Assembly: GCA_024235955.1 (NCBI GenBank)
Contig: JACKLJ010000001.1
Coordinates: forward strand, 598,501-662,500
DNA length: 64,000 nt
Direction: 5' to 3'
Origin: Burkholderiaceae bacterium
GTDB taxonomy: Bacteria > Pseudomonadota > Gammaproteobacteria > Burkholderiales > Burkholderiaceae_C
The notes under the pieces: model-generated
The model's database searches: none
What the model was told of the DNA's origin: nothing
The model's input: only the letters and a program-made list of their open reading frames with translations
Program-made: the position numbers and the translations under genes
In this document: positions 37,377 to 45,825 of the stretch, piece after piece
Numbering within the stretch: the first letter of the stretch is position 1
Layout: each line of letters opens with the position of its first letter

Positions 37377-39404
37377 ATGCGTGGGAAATCGATTCTGACA
37401 TGGCCCGGCCGTGCCGCCACGGCCTTGTTGCTGGTGGTTGCAGTGCACGCGCCCGCCGGGGCGCAAACCGGGGCCGGCGCGTCCGCCATGGACGCCGACA
37501 CCGCCCTGCTCGAGATGCGCCAGGCCGCCCGGCAGAAAGACACCGCTCGCCTCGCGGCGCTGCTGCCGCTGCTGGCCGGCCACCCGCTGGAGCCCTGGGC
37601 CGCCTACTGGGAACTGAAGGCGCGGCTCGACACCGCCACGCCGCAGGAGGTGCAGGCCTTTGCGGCGCGCTGGCCGGGCAGCTACCAGGAAGACCGGCTG
37701 CGCAACGACTGGCTGCTGCTGGCCGGCAAGCGGCGCGACTGGGACGCCTTCCGCACTGAATACCCGCGCTTTCGCATGCGCGACGACCGCGAGGTGCGCT
37801 GCTACGCCACCGCGTCGGAGCTGATGCGCGGCCAGAGCGCCAGCGCCGAGACGGCGGCGCAGGTGAAGCAGGACTGGTTCGCCCAGCGCGATCTGGACGA
37901 CGGCTGCCTGCTGGCCGCCGACCTGCTGCGCCAGGCCGGCCGTCTGACCACGGCGGACATCTGGGCCAAGGCGCGGCTGGCCATGGAAGCCAAGCGCACC
38001 AGCCTGGCGCGCGCGGCGGTGGCGCTGGTGAGCAGCGACGCCGCGCTCAGCTTCGCCCAGGTGCAGGCCAGCCCGATCCGCTACCTGGCCGGGCGCGGGC
38101 CGCGTTCCAGCGAACTCACGGTGCTGGCGCTGGTGCGCCTGGCCGCGCAGGACCCGGATCAGGCCGCGCTGCAGCTCTCGGGCGCGGCCGGGGCCGACCT
38201 GAGCGCGGCGCAGCGCAACTGGGTGTGGGGCACCATCGGCAAGCAGGCGGCGCTGAACCTGTCGGACCTGGCGACCAGCTACTACGCCAAGGTCACGCGG
38301 CCGCAGGATCTGACGGACGACATGCTGGCCTGGCAGGCGCGCGCCGCGCTGCGCCAGGGCGACTGGCGGCAGGTGCTGCGCGCCGTTGACGCCATGAGCG
38401 ACGCGCGCGAGGAGCGCGACCTGTGGGTCTACTGGAAGGCGCGCGCCCAGCTCGCCCTGGCCCGAACCGACGCCGAGCGCAGCGCCGCCCGTGCCGGGCT
38501 GGAGGCGCTGGCCAACGCCAGCGGCGCGCTCGGCTTCTACGAGCAGCTGGCGCGCGAAGACCTGGGCCTGCCCATCGTCACCCCGCCCGCGCCGGCGCCG
38601 CTCACCGCGGCCGAGAAGGAAGGCGCCCGCGGCAACATCGGCCTGAACCGCGCGCTGCTGGCCATCCTGGCGGGGCTGCGCGGCGAAGGCGTGCGCGAGT
38701 GGAACTACGAGACCAACCTGCACACGCCCGGCGGCATGAGCGACCGCGAGCGCTACGCCGCCGCCGCCTTCGCCTGCGAGCGCCGGGTGTGGGACCGCTG
38801 TATCAGCAGCAGCGAGCGCACCGAGGGCTTCATGGACTTCGCCCAGCGCTACCCCATGCCGCACGAGGGCGAGGTGGTGGCGCAATCGCGCAGCACCGGC
38901 ATCGACCCGGCCTACGTGTACGGCCTGATCCGGCAGGAAAGCCGCTTCGTGCTCGACGCCCGCTCGGGCGTCGGCGCCTCGGGGATGATGCAGATCATGC
39001 CGGCCACCGCGCGCTGGACGGCACGCAAGATCGGGCTCGACGGCTTTTCCGGCAGCCAGATCAACGAGCTGGACACCAACCTGCTGATCGGCACCAACTA
39101 CCTCAAGCTGGCGCTGGACGAATTCGGCGACAGCCTGCCCATGGCCGCCGCGGCCTACAACGCCGGCCCCGGCCGCCCGCGTGCCTGGCGTGCCCCCGGC
39201 GGCAGCGGCCCCCGGCTGGATGGTGCCATCTGGGTCGAGAACATCCCGTTTATGGAAACGCGCCACTACGTGAAGAACGTGCTGGCCAACACCGTCAACT
39301 ACGCCGCCATGCTGACCGGCCAGCCGCAGTCGCTCCGGCAGCGCCTGGGCACCATCGGGCCGGCGGCGCCGGACGAAGTCGCGCGGACGAAGGATTTGCC
39401 GTAG
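37377..39404 (+). CDS. slt: Soluble lytic murein transglycosylase, Slt70 family
   Basis: 675 aa. Periplasmic peptidoglycan-degrading enzyme. Signal peptide (TALLLVVAVHAPAGAQTG). Long alpha-superhelical doughnut region (about 40-480) with repeated helical hairpins, then the SLT catalytic domain (about 500-640) with the catalytic Glu near 520 in YGLIRQESRFVLDARSGVGA, SGMMQIMPATARWTARKIGL, NLLIGTNYLKLALDEFGDSL and AAAYNAGPGRPRAW. Divergent from fau with a 9-bp gap. Eight bases after the stop begins a partial copy of the composite repeat tail (CCCCCTGAGGCGCTGG). Confidence 0.93.
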   Translation: MRGKSILTWPGRAATALLLVVAVHAPAGAQTGAGASAMDADTALLEMRQAARQKDTARLAALLPLLAGHPLEPWAAYWELKARLDTATPQEVQAFAARWPGSYQEDRLRNDWLLLAGKRRDWDAFRTEYPRFRMRDDREVRCYATASELMRGQSASAETAAQVKQDWFAQRDLDDGCLLAADLLRQAGRLTTADIWAKARLAMEAKRTSLARAAVALVSSDAALSFAQVQASPIRYLAGRGPRSSELTVLALVRLAAQDPDQAALQLSGAAGADLSAAQRNWVWGTIGKQAALNLSDLATSYYAKVTRPQDLTDDMLAWQARAALRQGDWRQVLRAVDAMSDAREERDLWVYWKARAQLALARTDAERSAARAGLEALANASGALGFYEQLAREDLGLPIVTPPAPAPLTAAEKEGARGNIGLNRALLAILAGLRGEGVREWNYETNLHTPGGMSDRERYAAAAFACERRVWDRCISSSERTEGFMDFAQRYPMPHEGEVVAQSRSTGIDPAYVYGLIRQESRFVLDARSGVGASGMMQIMPATARWTARKIGLDGFSGSQINELDTNLLIGTNYLKLALDEFGDSLPMAAAAYNAGPGRPRAWRAPGGSGPRLDGAIWVENIPFMETRHYVKNVLANTVNYAAMLTGQPQSLRQRLGTIGPAAPDEVARTKDLP

Positions 39405-39412
39405 CGGGGGCG

Positions 39413-39532
39413 CCCCCTGAGGCGCTGGCGCGCCTTCCCTCCTCTCGTTCCGGAGGGAGACAACGCCAGTGCTCGGTACAAGCCCGGGCACGGCGTTCGC
39501 TGGTTTGGCCTGCTCCGCGGCCGTCTGTGGGG
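39413..39532 (-). repeat. Partial copy C of the composite repeat tail
   Basis: Reads CCCCCTGAGGCGCTGGCGCG, then AACGCCAGTGCTCGGTACAA and TTTGGCCTGCTCCGCGGCC, the reverse complement of the last ~120 bp of composite repeats A and B. It begins 8 bp after the slt stop codon. The rest of the 39405-39660 gap holds no gene, only dispersed element copy 13. Confidence 0.85.
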
Positions 39533-39591
39533 TCGGAGGCTGCACGGAGTGGGGCTTTCCTCGGTCGTTGCACGGCATTCGTTTTCTTGAT

Positions 39592-39643
39592 GTTTTGTGG
39601 CTCTGGCCGGCATGTGGCGGGCGCAGGCAGCTATCAAAAACAT
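39592..39643 (-). repeat. Dispersed ~55-bp element, copy 13
   Basis: Reverse copy: TGGCTCTGGCCGGCATGTGG, then GCGCAGGCAGCTATCAAAAA. It ends 17 bp before the NDUFA9-like start, in its leader. Confidence 0.92.
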
Positions 39644-39660
39644 AGTTTCTGGATCGGCAG

Positions 39661-40629
39661 ATGACTCCTCGCGTTCTGGTTCTGGGCGGTACCGGTTTTG
39701 TGGGCACGGCGCTGTGCGAGCGGCTGCAGCGCGCCGGAGTGCAGGTGACGGTGCCGACGCGCCGGCGGCGGGCGGCGCAGCACCTGCTGCCCATGCCGGG
39801 TGTGCTGCCGGTGGAGGCCGACGTGCACGAGGCGGCCGCGCTGGCGCGGCTGCTGCCGGGGCACGACGCGGTGGTCAACCTCGTGGCCATCCTGCACGGC
39901 AGCGAAACCGCGTTCGAGCGCGTGCACGCGGCGCTGCCGCGCGCGCTGGCGGCGGCCTGCGCGCAGACCGGCGTGCGGCGGCTGGTGCACGTGAGCGCGC
40001 TGGGCGCCAGCGCCCAGGGGCCCTCGCGCTACCAGCGCAGCAAGGCGCGCGGCGAGGCGCTGCTGTGGGAGGCGGCGCGCGCCGGGCAAATCGACCTCAC
40101 GGTGCTGCGCCCGAGCGTCATCTTCGGCGCCGGCGACCGCTTCCTCAACCTGTTTGCCCGCCTGCAGAAGCCGCTGCCGGTGATGGCGCTGGCCGGGGCC
40201 GAAGCGCGCCTGCAGCCGGTGTGGGTGGGCGATGTGGCACAGGCCATCCTGCGCTGCCTGCAGGACGACGCCACCATCGGGCAGACCTACGAACTGGCCG
40301 GCCCCGGGGTCTGGACGCTGCGCCAGCTGGTGCAGGCGGCGGGGCGCTGGTCCGGCGTGCGTGGTGGCCGCGGGCGCCCTGTGATCGGCCTGCCGCCAGC
40401 CTTGGGCCGCCTGCAGGCGGCCGCGCTGGAGCTGCTGCCCGGCCCGCCGCTGATGAGCCGCGACAACCTGGATTCGCTCCGCGTGGACAACGTGGCCAGC
40501 GGCGCCTTGCCGGGTTTGCAGGCGCTGGGCATTCAGCCCGCACCCCTGCCGCCCATCGCCATGCGCTTCCTGGGCGAAGCCAGCGAGCAGGCGCTGCTGG
40601 ACGGCTACCGGCGCACCGCCGGGCGGTAG
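39661..40629 (+). CDS. NDUFA9-like NAD(P)-binding protein (complex I-associated SDR family)
   Basis: 322 aa. Atypical short-chain dehydrogenase with N-terminal Rossmann glycine motif VLVLGGTGFVGTALCERLQR, DAVVNLVAILHGSETAFERV, the interior RLVHVSALGASAQGPSRYQR and SKARGEALLWEA (Tyr-x3-Lys present as YQRSK), and VLRPSVIFGAGDRFLNLFAR. This is the group annotated as complex I NDUFA9-subunit family in bacteria; a role in respiratory complex assembly is proposed by homology only. No nuo genes are nearby. The leader carries a dispersed element. Confidence 0.85.
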   Translation: MTPRVLVLGGTGFVGTALCERLQRAGVQVTVPTRRRRAAQHLLPMPGVLPVEADVHEAAALARLLPGHDAVVNLVAILHGSETAFERVHAALPRALAAACAQTGVRRLVHVSALGASAQGPSRYQRSKARGEALLWEAARAGQIDLTVLRPSVIFGAGDRFLNLFARLQKPLPVMALAGAEARLQPVWVGDVAQAILRCLQDDATIGQTYELAGPGVWTLRQLVQAAGRWSGVRGGRGRPVIGLPPALGRLQAAALELLPGPPLMSRDNLDSLRVDNVASGALPGLQALGIQPAPLPPIAMRFLGEASEQALLDGYRRTAGR

Positions 40630-40668
40630 GCCGGCGCGCCTGATCCGGCGCGGCGAAGCCAGACCCGT

Positions 40669-40692
40669 TCGCCCTGAGCTCGTCGAAGGGCC
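40669..40692. repeat. Short intergenic palindromic motif
   Basis: TTCGCCCTGAGCTCGTCGAA followed by GGGC, related to the CTTCGGCAGGCTCAGGACA motif inside the composite repeats. A common small intergenic motif in proteobacteria. The 40630-40833 gap otherwise shows only the GST gene leader. Confidence 0.5.
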
Positions 40693-40833
40693 TCGGCCCT
40701 CAGGGACGCGGCACGGCACCGTGCCACCACGCCCTGCGCCGGAGCGCTGCGCCGCGCATCAAATCCCGCCAAAAATCGCATCAATCGCTGTCACGGAGGG
40801 CGCTAGCATGGCTGCTTACCCCCGGAGGAATCC

Positions 40834-41520
40834 ATGCTCACGCTGTACATCGGCAACAAGAACTACTCGTCCTGGTCCATGCGCCCCTGGGTGCTGATGA
40901 AGCAGGCCGGCATCCCGTTCGAAGAGGTCAAGCTGCGCTTCGACTCGTTCTCGGGCGATTCGCAGTTCAAGCAGCGCCTGGGCAAGGTCAGCCCGGCCGG
41001 CAAGGTGCCGGTGCTGACGGACGGCGAGCTGGTGGTGTGGGACACCCTGGCCATCGCCGAGTACCTGGCCGAGAAGTTTCCAGAACTGCACCTGTGGCCG
41101 CGCGAAACGCCGGCCCGCGCCCGCGCCCGCAGCGTGTGCGCCGAGATGCACAGCGGCTTCTCCGCCCTGCGCAACCTCTGTGGCATGAACATCGAGGCCA
41201 GCCTGCCCGAGGCCGGCGCCATCCTCTGGCGCGACCATGCCGAGCTGCGCGGCGAGGTGGCCCGCATCGTCGAGATGTGGCAGGAACTGCTGGGCATGCA
41301 CGGCGGGCCGATGCTGTTCGGGGGCTTCTCGGTGGCCGACGCCTTCTACGCCCCGGTGGTGATGCGCCTGCGCACCTATGCGCTGCCCGTGCCGGCGGAC
41401 ATCACGGCCTACCTGCAGCGCGTGTGCGAGCTGCCCGGCGTGGCCGCCTGGATCAGTGACGCGCTGGCCGAAAAGGACTTCCTGCCGTTCGAGGAGCCGT
41501 ACCGGACGGCTAGCGACTGA
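40834..41520 (+). CDS. Glutathione S-transferase family protein
   Basis: 228 aa with a GGAGGA ribosome site. The N-terminal thioredoxin-like domain has TLYIGNKNYSSWSMRPWVLM (Ser-based active-site region), GKVSPAGKVPVLTDGELVVW and DTLAIAEYLAEKFPELHLWP (glutathione-contact DTLAI loop). The C-terminal helical domain follows (ARSVCAEMHSGFSALRNLCG, GGFSVADAFYAPVVMRLRTY). Cytosolic; likely detoxification or disulfide/thioether chemistry, substrate unknown. Monocistronic. Confidence 0.9.
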   Translation: MLTLYIGNKNYSSWSMRPWVLMKQAGIPFEEVKLRFDSFSGDSQFKQRLGKVSPAGKVPVLTDGELVVWDTLAIAEYLAEKFPELHLWPRETPARARARSVCAEMHSGFSALRNLCGMNIEASLPEAGAILWRDHAELRGEVARIVEMWQELLGMHGGPMLFGGFSVADAFYAPVVMRLRTYALPVPADITAYLQRVCELPGVAAWISDALAEKDFLPFEEPYRTASD

Positions 41521-41610
41521 CGGGGGCGATCGCCCCAGTTGTTTCCAAAAGTAGACATGACCACCTATTGTTGTCAGAATCAAAAAGTTTTCAACAAGTG
41601 GGGGGTGGTG

Positions 41611-42621
41611 ATGGCATCGCATCTTGGAAATGTCCGGTTTGATCAGAACAGCAAGCTGGACTTCAGGGGTTCCAGGTTCAGGTTCCGACCACTGGCAGGC
41701 GCCGCCCTTGCAGTGGCCCTGGCGGCGCCGGCTTTCGTGCACGCCCAGTGCGTGACCGAGTTGCAACGCTTTGATTACAGCGGCGCCATCGTCACCTATA
41801 CCGTACCTTCGACGGGCTCCTACTGGCTCGAGGCCGCGGGCGCCCAGGGCAGCAACAACACCTCATCGACCTATGCGGCGGGCCTGGGCGCCCTGATCGG
41901 CGGCCAGTTCAGCCTGACCAATGGCGCGCAACTGCGCATCCTGGCGGGGCAGCAGGTCTCGGCCAGTGGCGGCAACGGCGGCGGTGGAGGCAGCTTTGTC
42001 ACGGACAGCAGCAACAGCCCGCTGGTGGTGGCGGGCGGTGGCGCTGGGTCGGGCAACCTGGACAACCCGGGCGCGAAGGATGGCCAGGCGGGCAATGCGG
42101 GTGGCGCTGGCTCGGGTGGGGGCGGAGCCGGTGGCACCGCCGGCCAGGGCGGCAGCGTGGGCGCCAGTGGCTTCCAGTCCGGCGCGGGGGGTGGTCTTTT
42201 GACCAACGGCGCCGACGGATGGACGACCAACACGGGCGGGCTGGCATTCGTCAACGGTGGTGCAGGCGGTTCGGCGAACGCGCCCGCTTCAGGTGGCTTC
42301 GGTGGCGGTGGATCGGGCAGTTCCTATGTGGTCGGCGGTGGTGGCGGCGGCTATTCGGGCGGTGGTGGTGGCGGAAACGCCGCGGGTGGCATGGGCGGCG
42401 GCGGCGGCTCCTTCAACGGCGGCGCGTCGGCCAGCAACCAGGCCGGCGTGAACACGGGCAACGGCTACGTGCGCATCTGCTCGGCGGCGGCCCCTCCCGC
42501 ACCGCCGCCGGCCACCGTGCAGGCGGTGCCGGTGGGCGGCCCATGGGTGCTGAGTGCCCTGGGCGCCATGCTGGGCCTGCTGGGTTGGCGCGCCCGGCGC
42601 CGGAGCGGCGTCGGCCGCTGA
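41611..42621 (+). CDS. Secreted glycine-rich protein with C-terminal sorting-like tail
   Basis: 336 aa from ATG 41611; upstream in-frame ATGs at 41539 and 41557 are less likely. Signal region PLAGAALAVALAAPAFVHAQ. After a short beta segment (FDYSGAIVTYTVPSTGSYWL, EAAGAQGSNN) comes a low-complexity Gly/Ser/Ala region (about 110-300; e.g. NGGGGGSFVTDSSNSPLVVA, SGYSGGGGGGNAAGGMGGGG-like runs), as in glycine-rich receptor/ALK-type secreted proteins. The tail AVPVGGPWVLSALGAMLGLL, then GWRARRR, parallels the DUF11 protein at 20495-21898. The ~90 bp before the gene are noticeably AT-rich. Function unknown; surface exposure inferred. Confidence 0.75.
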   Translation: MASHLGNVRFDQNSKLDFRGSRFRFRPLAGAALAVALAAPAFVHAQCVTELQRFDYSGAIVTYTVPSTGSYWLEAAGAQGSNNTSSTYAAGLGALIGGQFSLTNGAQLRILAGQQVSASGGNGGGGGSFVTDSSNSPLVVAGGGAGSGNLDNPGAKDGQAGNAGGAGSGGGGAGGTAGQGGSVGASGFQSGAGGGLLTNGADGWTTNTGGLAFVNGGAGGSANAPASGGFGGGGSGSSYVVGGGGGGYSGGGGGGNAAGGMGGGGGSFNGGASASNQAGVNTGNGYVRICSAAAPPAPPPATVQAVPVGGPWVLSALGAMLGLLGWRARRRSGVGR

Positions 42622-42637
42622 TCGGTCCCGGCAGCGC

Positions 42638-43498
42638 TCAGCCCGCGTCCTGCACCAGCGTGCCCTGGTCGGGCTGGGCGCCGGTGGGTGGCGCGTCGTC
42701 GACCTGCTCGACCACGCTGACCTGCTTGTTCACGAAGCCCACCGGGCCGAAGAAGGTGGCGAAGGCCACGTCCTTGGCGTCCACGCCGGTGCCCACGCGC
42801 ACCAGGCGCTCGGTGGGCGCCATGCCGGTCGGGTCGAACATGACCCACTGGCCGCCCAGCCAGGCCTCGAAGATGGCGTGGAAATCCTGCGGCGGCTCGT
42901 CGAACCATACGTAGCCCACCACCAGCCGCGCCGGGATGTTGAGCGCGCGGCAGAAGGCGATGCCCAGGTGGGCGAAATCGCGGCACACGCCGCTGCGCTG
43001 CTCGAACACCTGCGAGGCCGCGGTTTCCGAGCTGCTGGCACCCGGCAGGTAGCTGATGTTGTCGTGGATCCAGGCGGTGATCTGCTGCACGCGCGCCAGC
43101 CCGGGCGGCAGATGGCCGAACAGCTGCTGCGCGCTGGCGGCCAGGCGGTCGGATTCCACGTACCGGCTGGGCAGCAGGTAGCGCAGCATCTCGTCCGGCA
43201 GCCAGCCGATGGTGGTTTCGGCCAGGTCGGGCAGCGGCAGCAGCGGCAACTGCTCCACCGTGGCCCGGTAGGTGAGCGACAGCGGGCCGGGCTGGGCGTC
43301 GAAGCGCAGGAAGCGGCTGCCGTGCGTGCCCGGAAATTCGCGCAGCAGCGGCGGCACCAGGCCGTCGCCCTGTGTCACCAGCAGCGATTCCTCGCGCACG
43401 AACTGGCGCCCCAGGCGCATGGCCTGGATGTTGAAGCACAGGTGCGCCGGGCCGTTGATCTGGTAGCTGAGCAGCAGTTCGATCTGGGAGCGGATCAT
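42638..43498 (-). CDS. Transglutaminase-like cysteine protease-fold protein
   Basis: 286 aa. The catalytic triad of the transglutaminase-like superfamily is visible: Cys172 (QRSGVCRDFAHLGIAFCRAL), His207 (QDFHAIFEAWLGGQW) and Asp222 (VMFDPTG). An N-terminal beta domain (about 1-110) precedes it, including the common bacterial transglutaminase N-region pattern LSYQINGPAHLCFNIQAMRL. No signal peptide. Such proteins often act as proteases or amidases. A minus-strand neighbour, the MBL-fold hydrolase, begins 1.2 kb upstream; the 34-bp gap between the two genes allows co-transcription. Confidence 0.88.
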   Translation of the reverse strand: MIRSQIELLLSYQINGPAHLCFNIQAMRLGRQFVREESLLVTQGDGLVPPLLREFPGTHGSRFLRFDAQPGPLSLTYRATVEQLPLLPLPDLAETTIGWLPDEMLRYLLPSRYVESDRLAASAQQLFGHLPPGLARVQQITAWIHDNISYLPGASSSETAASQVFEQRSGVCRDFAHLGIAFCRALNIPARLVVGYVWFDEPPQDFHAIFEAWLGGQWVMFDPTGMAPTERLVRVGTGVDAKDVAFATFFGPVGFVNKQVSVVEQVDDAPPTGAQPDQGTLVQDAG

Positions 43499-43532
43499 GG
43501 GTGTCCTCGTAGGTCTGCGCGTGGCCGACGCG

Positions 43533-44672
43533 TCAGTCCAGCGGCCACGCTTCTTTTGGGTTCAAATGAGGCTCTGGCCCTTGCGTGGCGGGCGCAGGCA
43601 GCTCTTGTTCCGATAGCGGTTCGCCACCGCCCACGCTGCGCCACCAGGGGCGCAGCAGCGGGCCGTGGGCGGGCTCCAGCGCCTCGCCCAGGTGCGGCAG
43701 CAGCAGCGGCGCCGGCGAGGCGGGGGCCAGCTCCAGCAGGCGCTCGGCCGGCTGGTTCCAGGCGTGCATGGCCAGGCAGAAGGTGCCCCAGTGCACCGGC
43801 AGGAAGGCCGGGTCGCCCAGCAGGGCCAGTGCCTGCATGGCGTTGTCGGGGCCCAGGTGCATGTCGCCCCAGGCGGGGTAGTAGGCGCCGACTTCCAGCA
43901 GCGCCAGGTCGAACGGCCCCAGGCGCGCGCGGATTTCGGCGTACTGATCGGTGAGGCCCGTGTCGCCGCTGAAGAACACCGCGTGGCGCGGCCCGCGCAC
44001 CACCAGGCTGGACCACAGGGTGGTGTTGCGCGTCTTCAGCCCACGGCCGCTGAAATGCTGCGACGGCGCGGCCGTGACGGTGATGCCTGTGCCCGGCACG
44101 GTGTGCGATTCCCACCAGTCCAGCTCGGTGATGCGCTCTGGCGCGATGCCCCAGGCCTGCAGGTGCGCGCCCACGCCCAGCGAGGTGACGAAGGGGGTCC
44201 GGCTGGCGCGCAACGCCCGGATGGTGGGGAAGTCGAGGTGGTCGTAGTGGTCGTGCGAGATCACGATCACGTCCACCTCCGGCATCTCGCGCAGCCGCAC
44301 CGGCATGGGCGCGAAACGCTTGGGCCCCATCAGCGCGAAGGGCGAGGCGCGCGGGCCCCACACCGGGTCGGTGAGCACCTTGAAGCCGTCGATCTCCAGC
44401 AGCACCGTGGAATGACCGAGCCAGGTGGCTCGCAGCCCGCTCTGCGCCGGCCGGGCCCATGCCGGGCGCGGATCGGTCAGCGGCAGCGGCGCACCGGGCA
44501 CGCGCGGCGGGCGCGGCCGCAGCATCTCGCTGATCGAAGGCATCGGTGTGCCGGCATCGCGCAACCCTGCCGCGATGGGCGCCAGGTTGCGGAAGCCGTT
44601 GCCGGCCCAGCGCGGCGAGCCGCGCATGCGCTCCAGCCGCTCACCGCTGGCGCGTTGTCCGAAGGATTTCAT
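43533..44672 (-). CDS. Metallo-beta-lactamase-fold hydrolase, UlaG/NAPE-PLD-like
   Basis: 379 aa. Metal-binding motif HDHYDHLD (residues 140-147) after ATWLGHSTVLLEIDGFKVLT, DPVWGPRASPFALMGPKRFA; later metal ligands in SQHFSGRG, FFSGDTGLTDQYAEI and FLPVHWGTFCLAMHAWNQPA. The layout matches the N-acyl-phosphatidylethanolamine phospholipase D / UlaG-like group. The last ~17 residues (ELPAPATQGPEPHLNPK) are encoded by a dispersed element, so the family C-terminus is replaced or extended there. Substrate unknown. An IS481 element lies 127 bp upstream of its start. Confidence 0.88.
   Translation of the reverse strand: MKSFGQRASGERLERMRGSPRWAGNGFRNLAPIAAGLRDAGTPMPSISEMLRPRPPRVPGAPLPLTDPRPAWARPAQSGLRATWLGHSTVLLEIDGFKVLTDPVWGPRASPFALMGPKRFAPMPVRLREMPEVDVIVISHDHYDHLDFPTIRALRASRTPFVTSLGVGAHLQAWGIAPERITELDWWESHTVPGTGITVTAAPSQHFSGRGLKTRNTTLWSSLVVRGPRHAVFFSGDTGLTDQYAEIRARLGPFDLALLEVGAYYPAWGDMHLGPDNAMQALALLGDPAFLPVHWGTFCLAMHAWNQPAERLLELAPASPAPLLLPHLGEALEPAHGPLLRPWWRSVGGGEPLSEQELPAPATQGPEPHLNPKEAWPLD
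43556..43606 (-). repeat. Dispersed ~55-bp element, copy 14 (3' end of MBL gene)
   Basis: GAGGCTCTGGCCCTTGCGTG, then GGCGGGCGCAGGCAGCTCTT. It encodes the MBL-fold protein's C-terminal residues about 356-372 in frame. Confidence 0.88.
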
Positions 44673-44793
44673 GCAGGGGCGCGTGGGCAGGGCCGCACGG
44701 CGGAAAAGAACGATCGGAGCAGTGTGCCACGCAGCCCGTTTTGGCGCGTGGGACCGCAGGCGGCGGCCCTGTCGGACGCGGCGCCGCGGCGTT

Positions 44794-44799
44794 TCTAGG
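44794..44799. repeat. IS481 target duplication, left
   Basis: TCTAGG, identical to 45820-45825. Fits the NCTAGN target of IS481-type elements. Confidence 0.8.
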
Positions 44800-45819
44800 T
44801 GTTATGTCTCAATAGGTTGTTCACCCGGAAGAGTCTGGGAGACTGGAGTTACGACGCTTCAGAACTGTCCAGAAGGAACGACCGGGTGAACAGCCATAAG
44901 AATGCCAGATTGACCTTTGAAGGGCGCAAATTGCTCATTGACCGCATTGCGGAAATGGGGCTGATGGCGGCGGCCGAGACTGCCGGCATCAGCGCGCGCA
45001 CCGCCCGCAAGTGGCTCAAACGCTTTGACCAGCAGGGCCTGGCAGGCCTGCTCGACCGCAGTTCGCGTCCGGCCAGAACGCGCACGAGCCTGGATGCGGC
45101 GCTGTGCGAGCGCATCGAGCAGCTTCGTCGTGCGCGTATGCCCATGCGGCGCATCGCCCTGGTCGTCGGACGCAGCGCGGCTACCGTCAGCCGCCTGCTG
45201 GCCCGCCTGGGGCTGTCCAGCCTCAAAGCGCTCGAGTCGCCCGTGCCGCCGGTGCGCTACGAGCGCGAGGCACCGGGCGAGCTGCTGCACATGGACACCA
45301 AGAAACTCGGGCGCATCGTGGTCACCGGCCATCGCGTCACAGGCGATCGGCGCGACCACACGCGCGGCGCGGGCTGGGAGTTCGCTCACGTGGCCATCGA
45401 TGACCACTCCCGAGCCGGCTTTGTGCAGATGCACGATGACGAACGCTAGGGCTCGGCCGTGGCCTTCTTGCAAGCCGCGGTGGCTCACTACGCCGCTCTG
45501 GGCGTGACCATCAAGCGCCTGATCACTGACAACGGCTCGGCCTATCGCTCGCGGCTGTTTGCCAAGACCTGCCAGGCCCTGGGCATCAAGCACACCTTCA
45601 CCAAACCCTACCGGCCCCAGACCAATGGCAAGGCCGAGCGCTTCATCCAGACGCTGCTGCGCGAGTGGGCCTATGGCCGCATCTGGGCCGACAGCAACGA
45701 GCGCACCGCCTGGCTGCCTGCCTTCCTGAGCTACTACAACGTCCGAAGGCAGCACTCGGCCTTGGGCTACAAGCCCCCAGCCTCCCGTCTCGGCGGGAAC
45801 AACCTATTGCAACTCAACA
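44800..45819 (+). mobile_element. IS481-family insertion sequence (1020 bp)
   Basis: Ends TGTTATGTCTC and (reverse complement) TGTTGAGTTGC share the internal motif CAATAGGTTGTTC, giving imperfect 23-bp inverted repeats (about 19 of 23 matching) that start with TGT as in this family. Flanked by TCTAGG duplications. It carries one transposase gene with an internal amber stop. The insertion is directly at the stop codon of the AraC-type gene and leaves that gene intact. Without another active copy it should be immobile. Confidence 0.92.
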
Positions 45820-45824
45820 TCTAG
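44886..45824 (+). pseudogene. IS481-family transposase, interrupted by an in-frame amber codon
   Basis: Likely GTG start at 44886 (VNSHKNARLTFEGRKLLIDR). The N-terminal helix-turn-helix (MAAAETAGISARTARKWLKR) is followed by an integrase core with the DDE residues: Asp in LLHMDTKKLGRIVVTG, Asp in ITDNGSAYRSRLFA and Glu in TNGKAERFIQTLL. A TAG at 45447-45449 (after QMHDDER) separates the first Asp from the rest in the same frame, probably from a CAG or similar codon. Full reading would give 312 codons. The final TAG stop (45822-45824) is not IS sequence but part of the CTAG target duplication. Function requires stop readthrough or a base-call error. Confidence 0.88.
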
Positions 45825-45825
45825 G
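45820..45825. repeat. IS481 target duplication, right
   Basis: TCTAGG. The palindromic CTAG core supplies TAG stop codons in both directions: the transposase on plus and the AraC gene on minus. Confidence 0.8.

Noticed and set aside
36768..39890. 1040-codon open frame on the minus strand
   Set aside because: Only its 3' end (fau, from 37367) is real. The rest lies antisense to slt in a GC-rich shadow frame with Arg/His/Gly-rich, non-homologous sequence.
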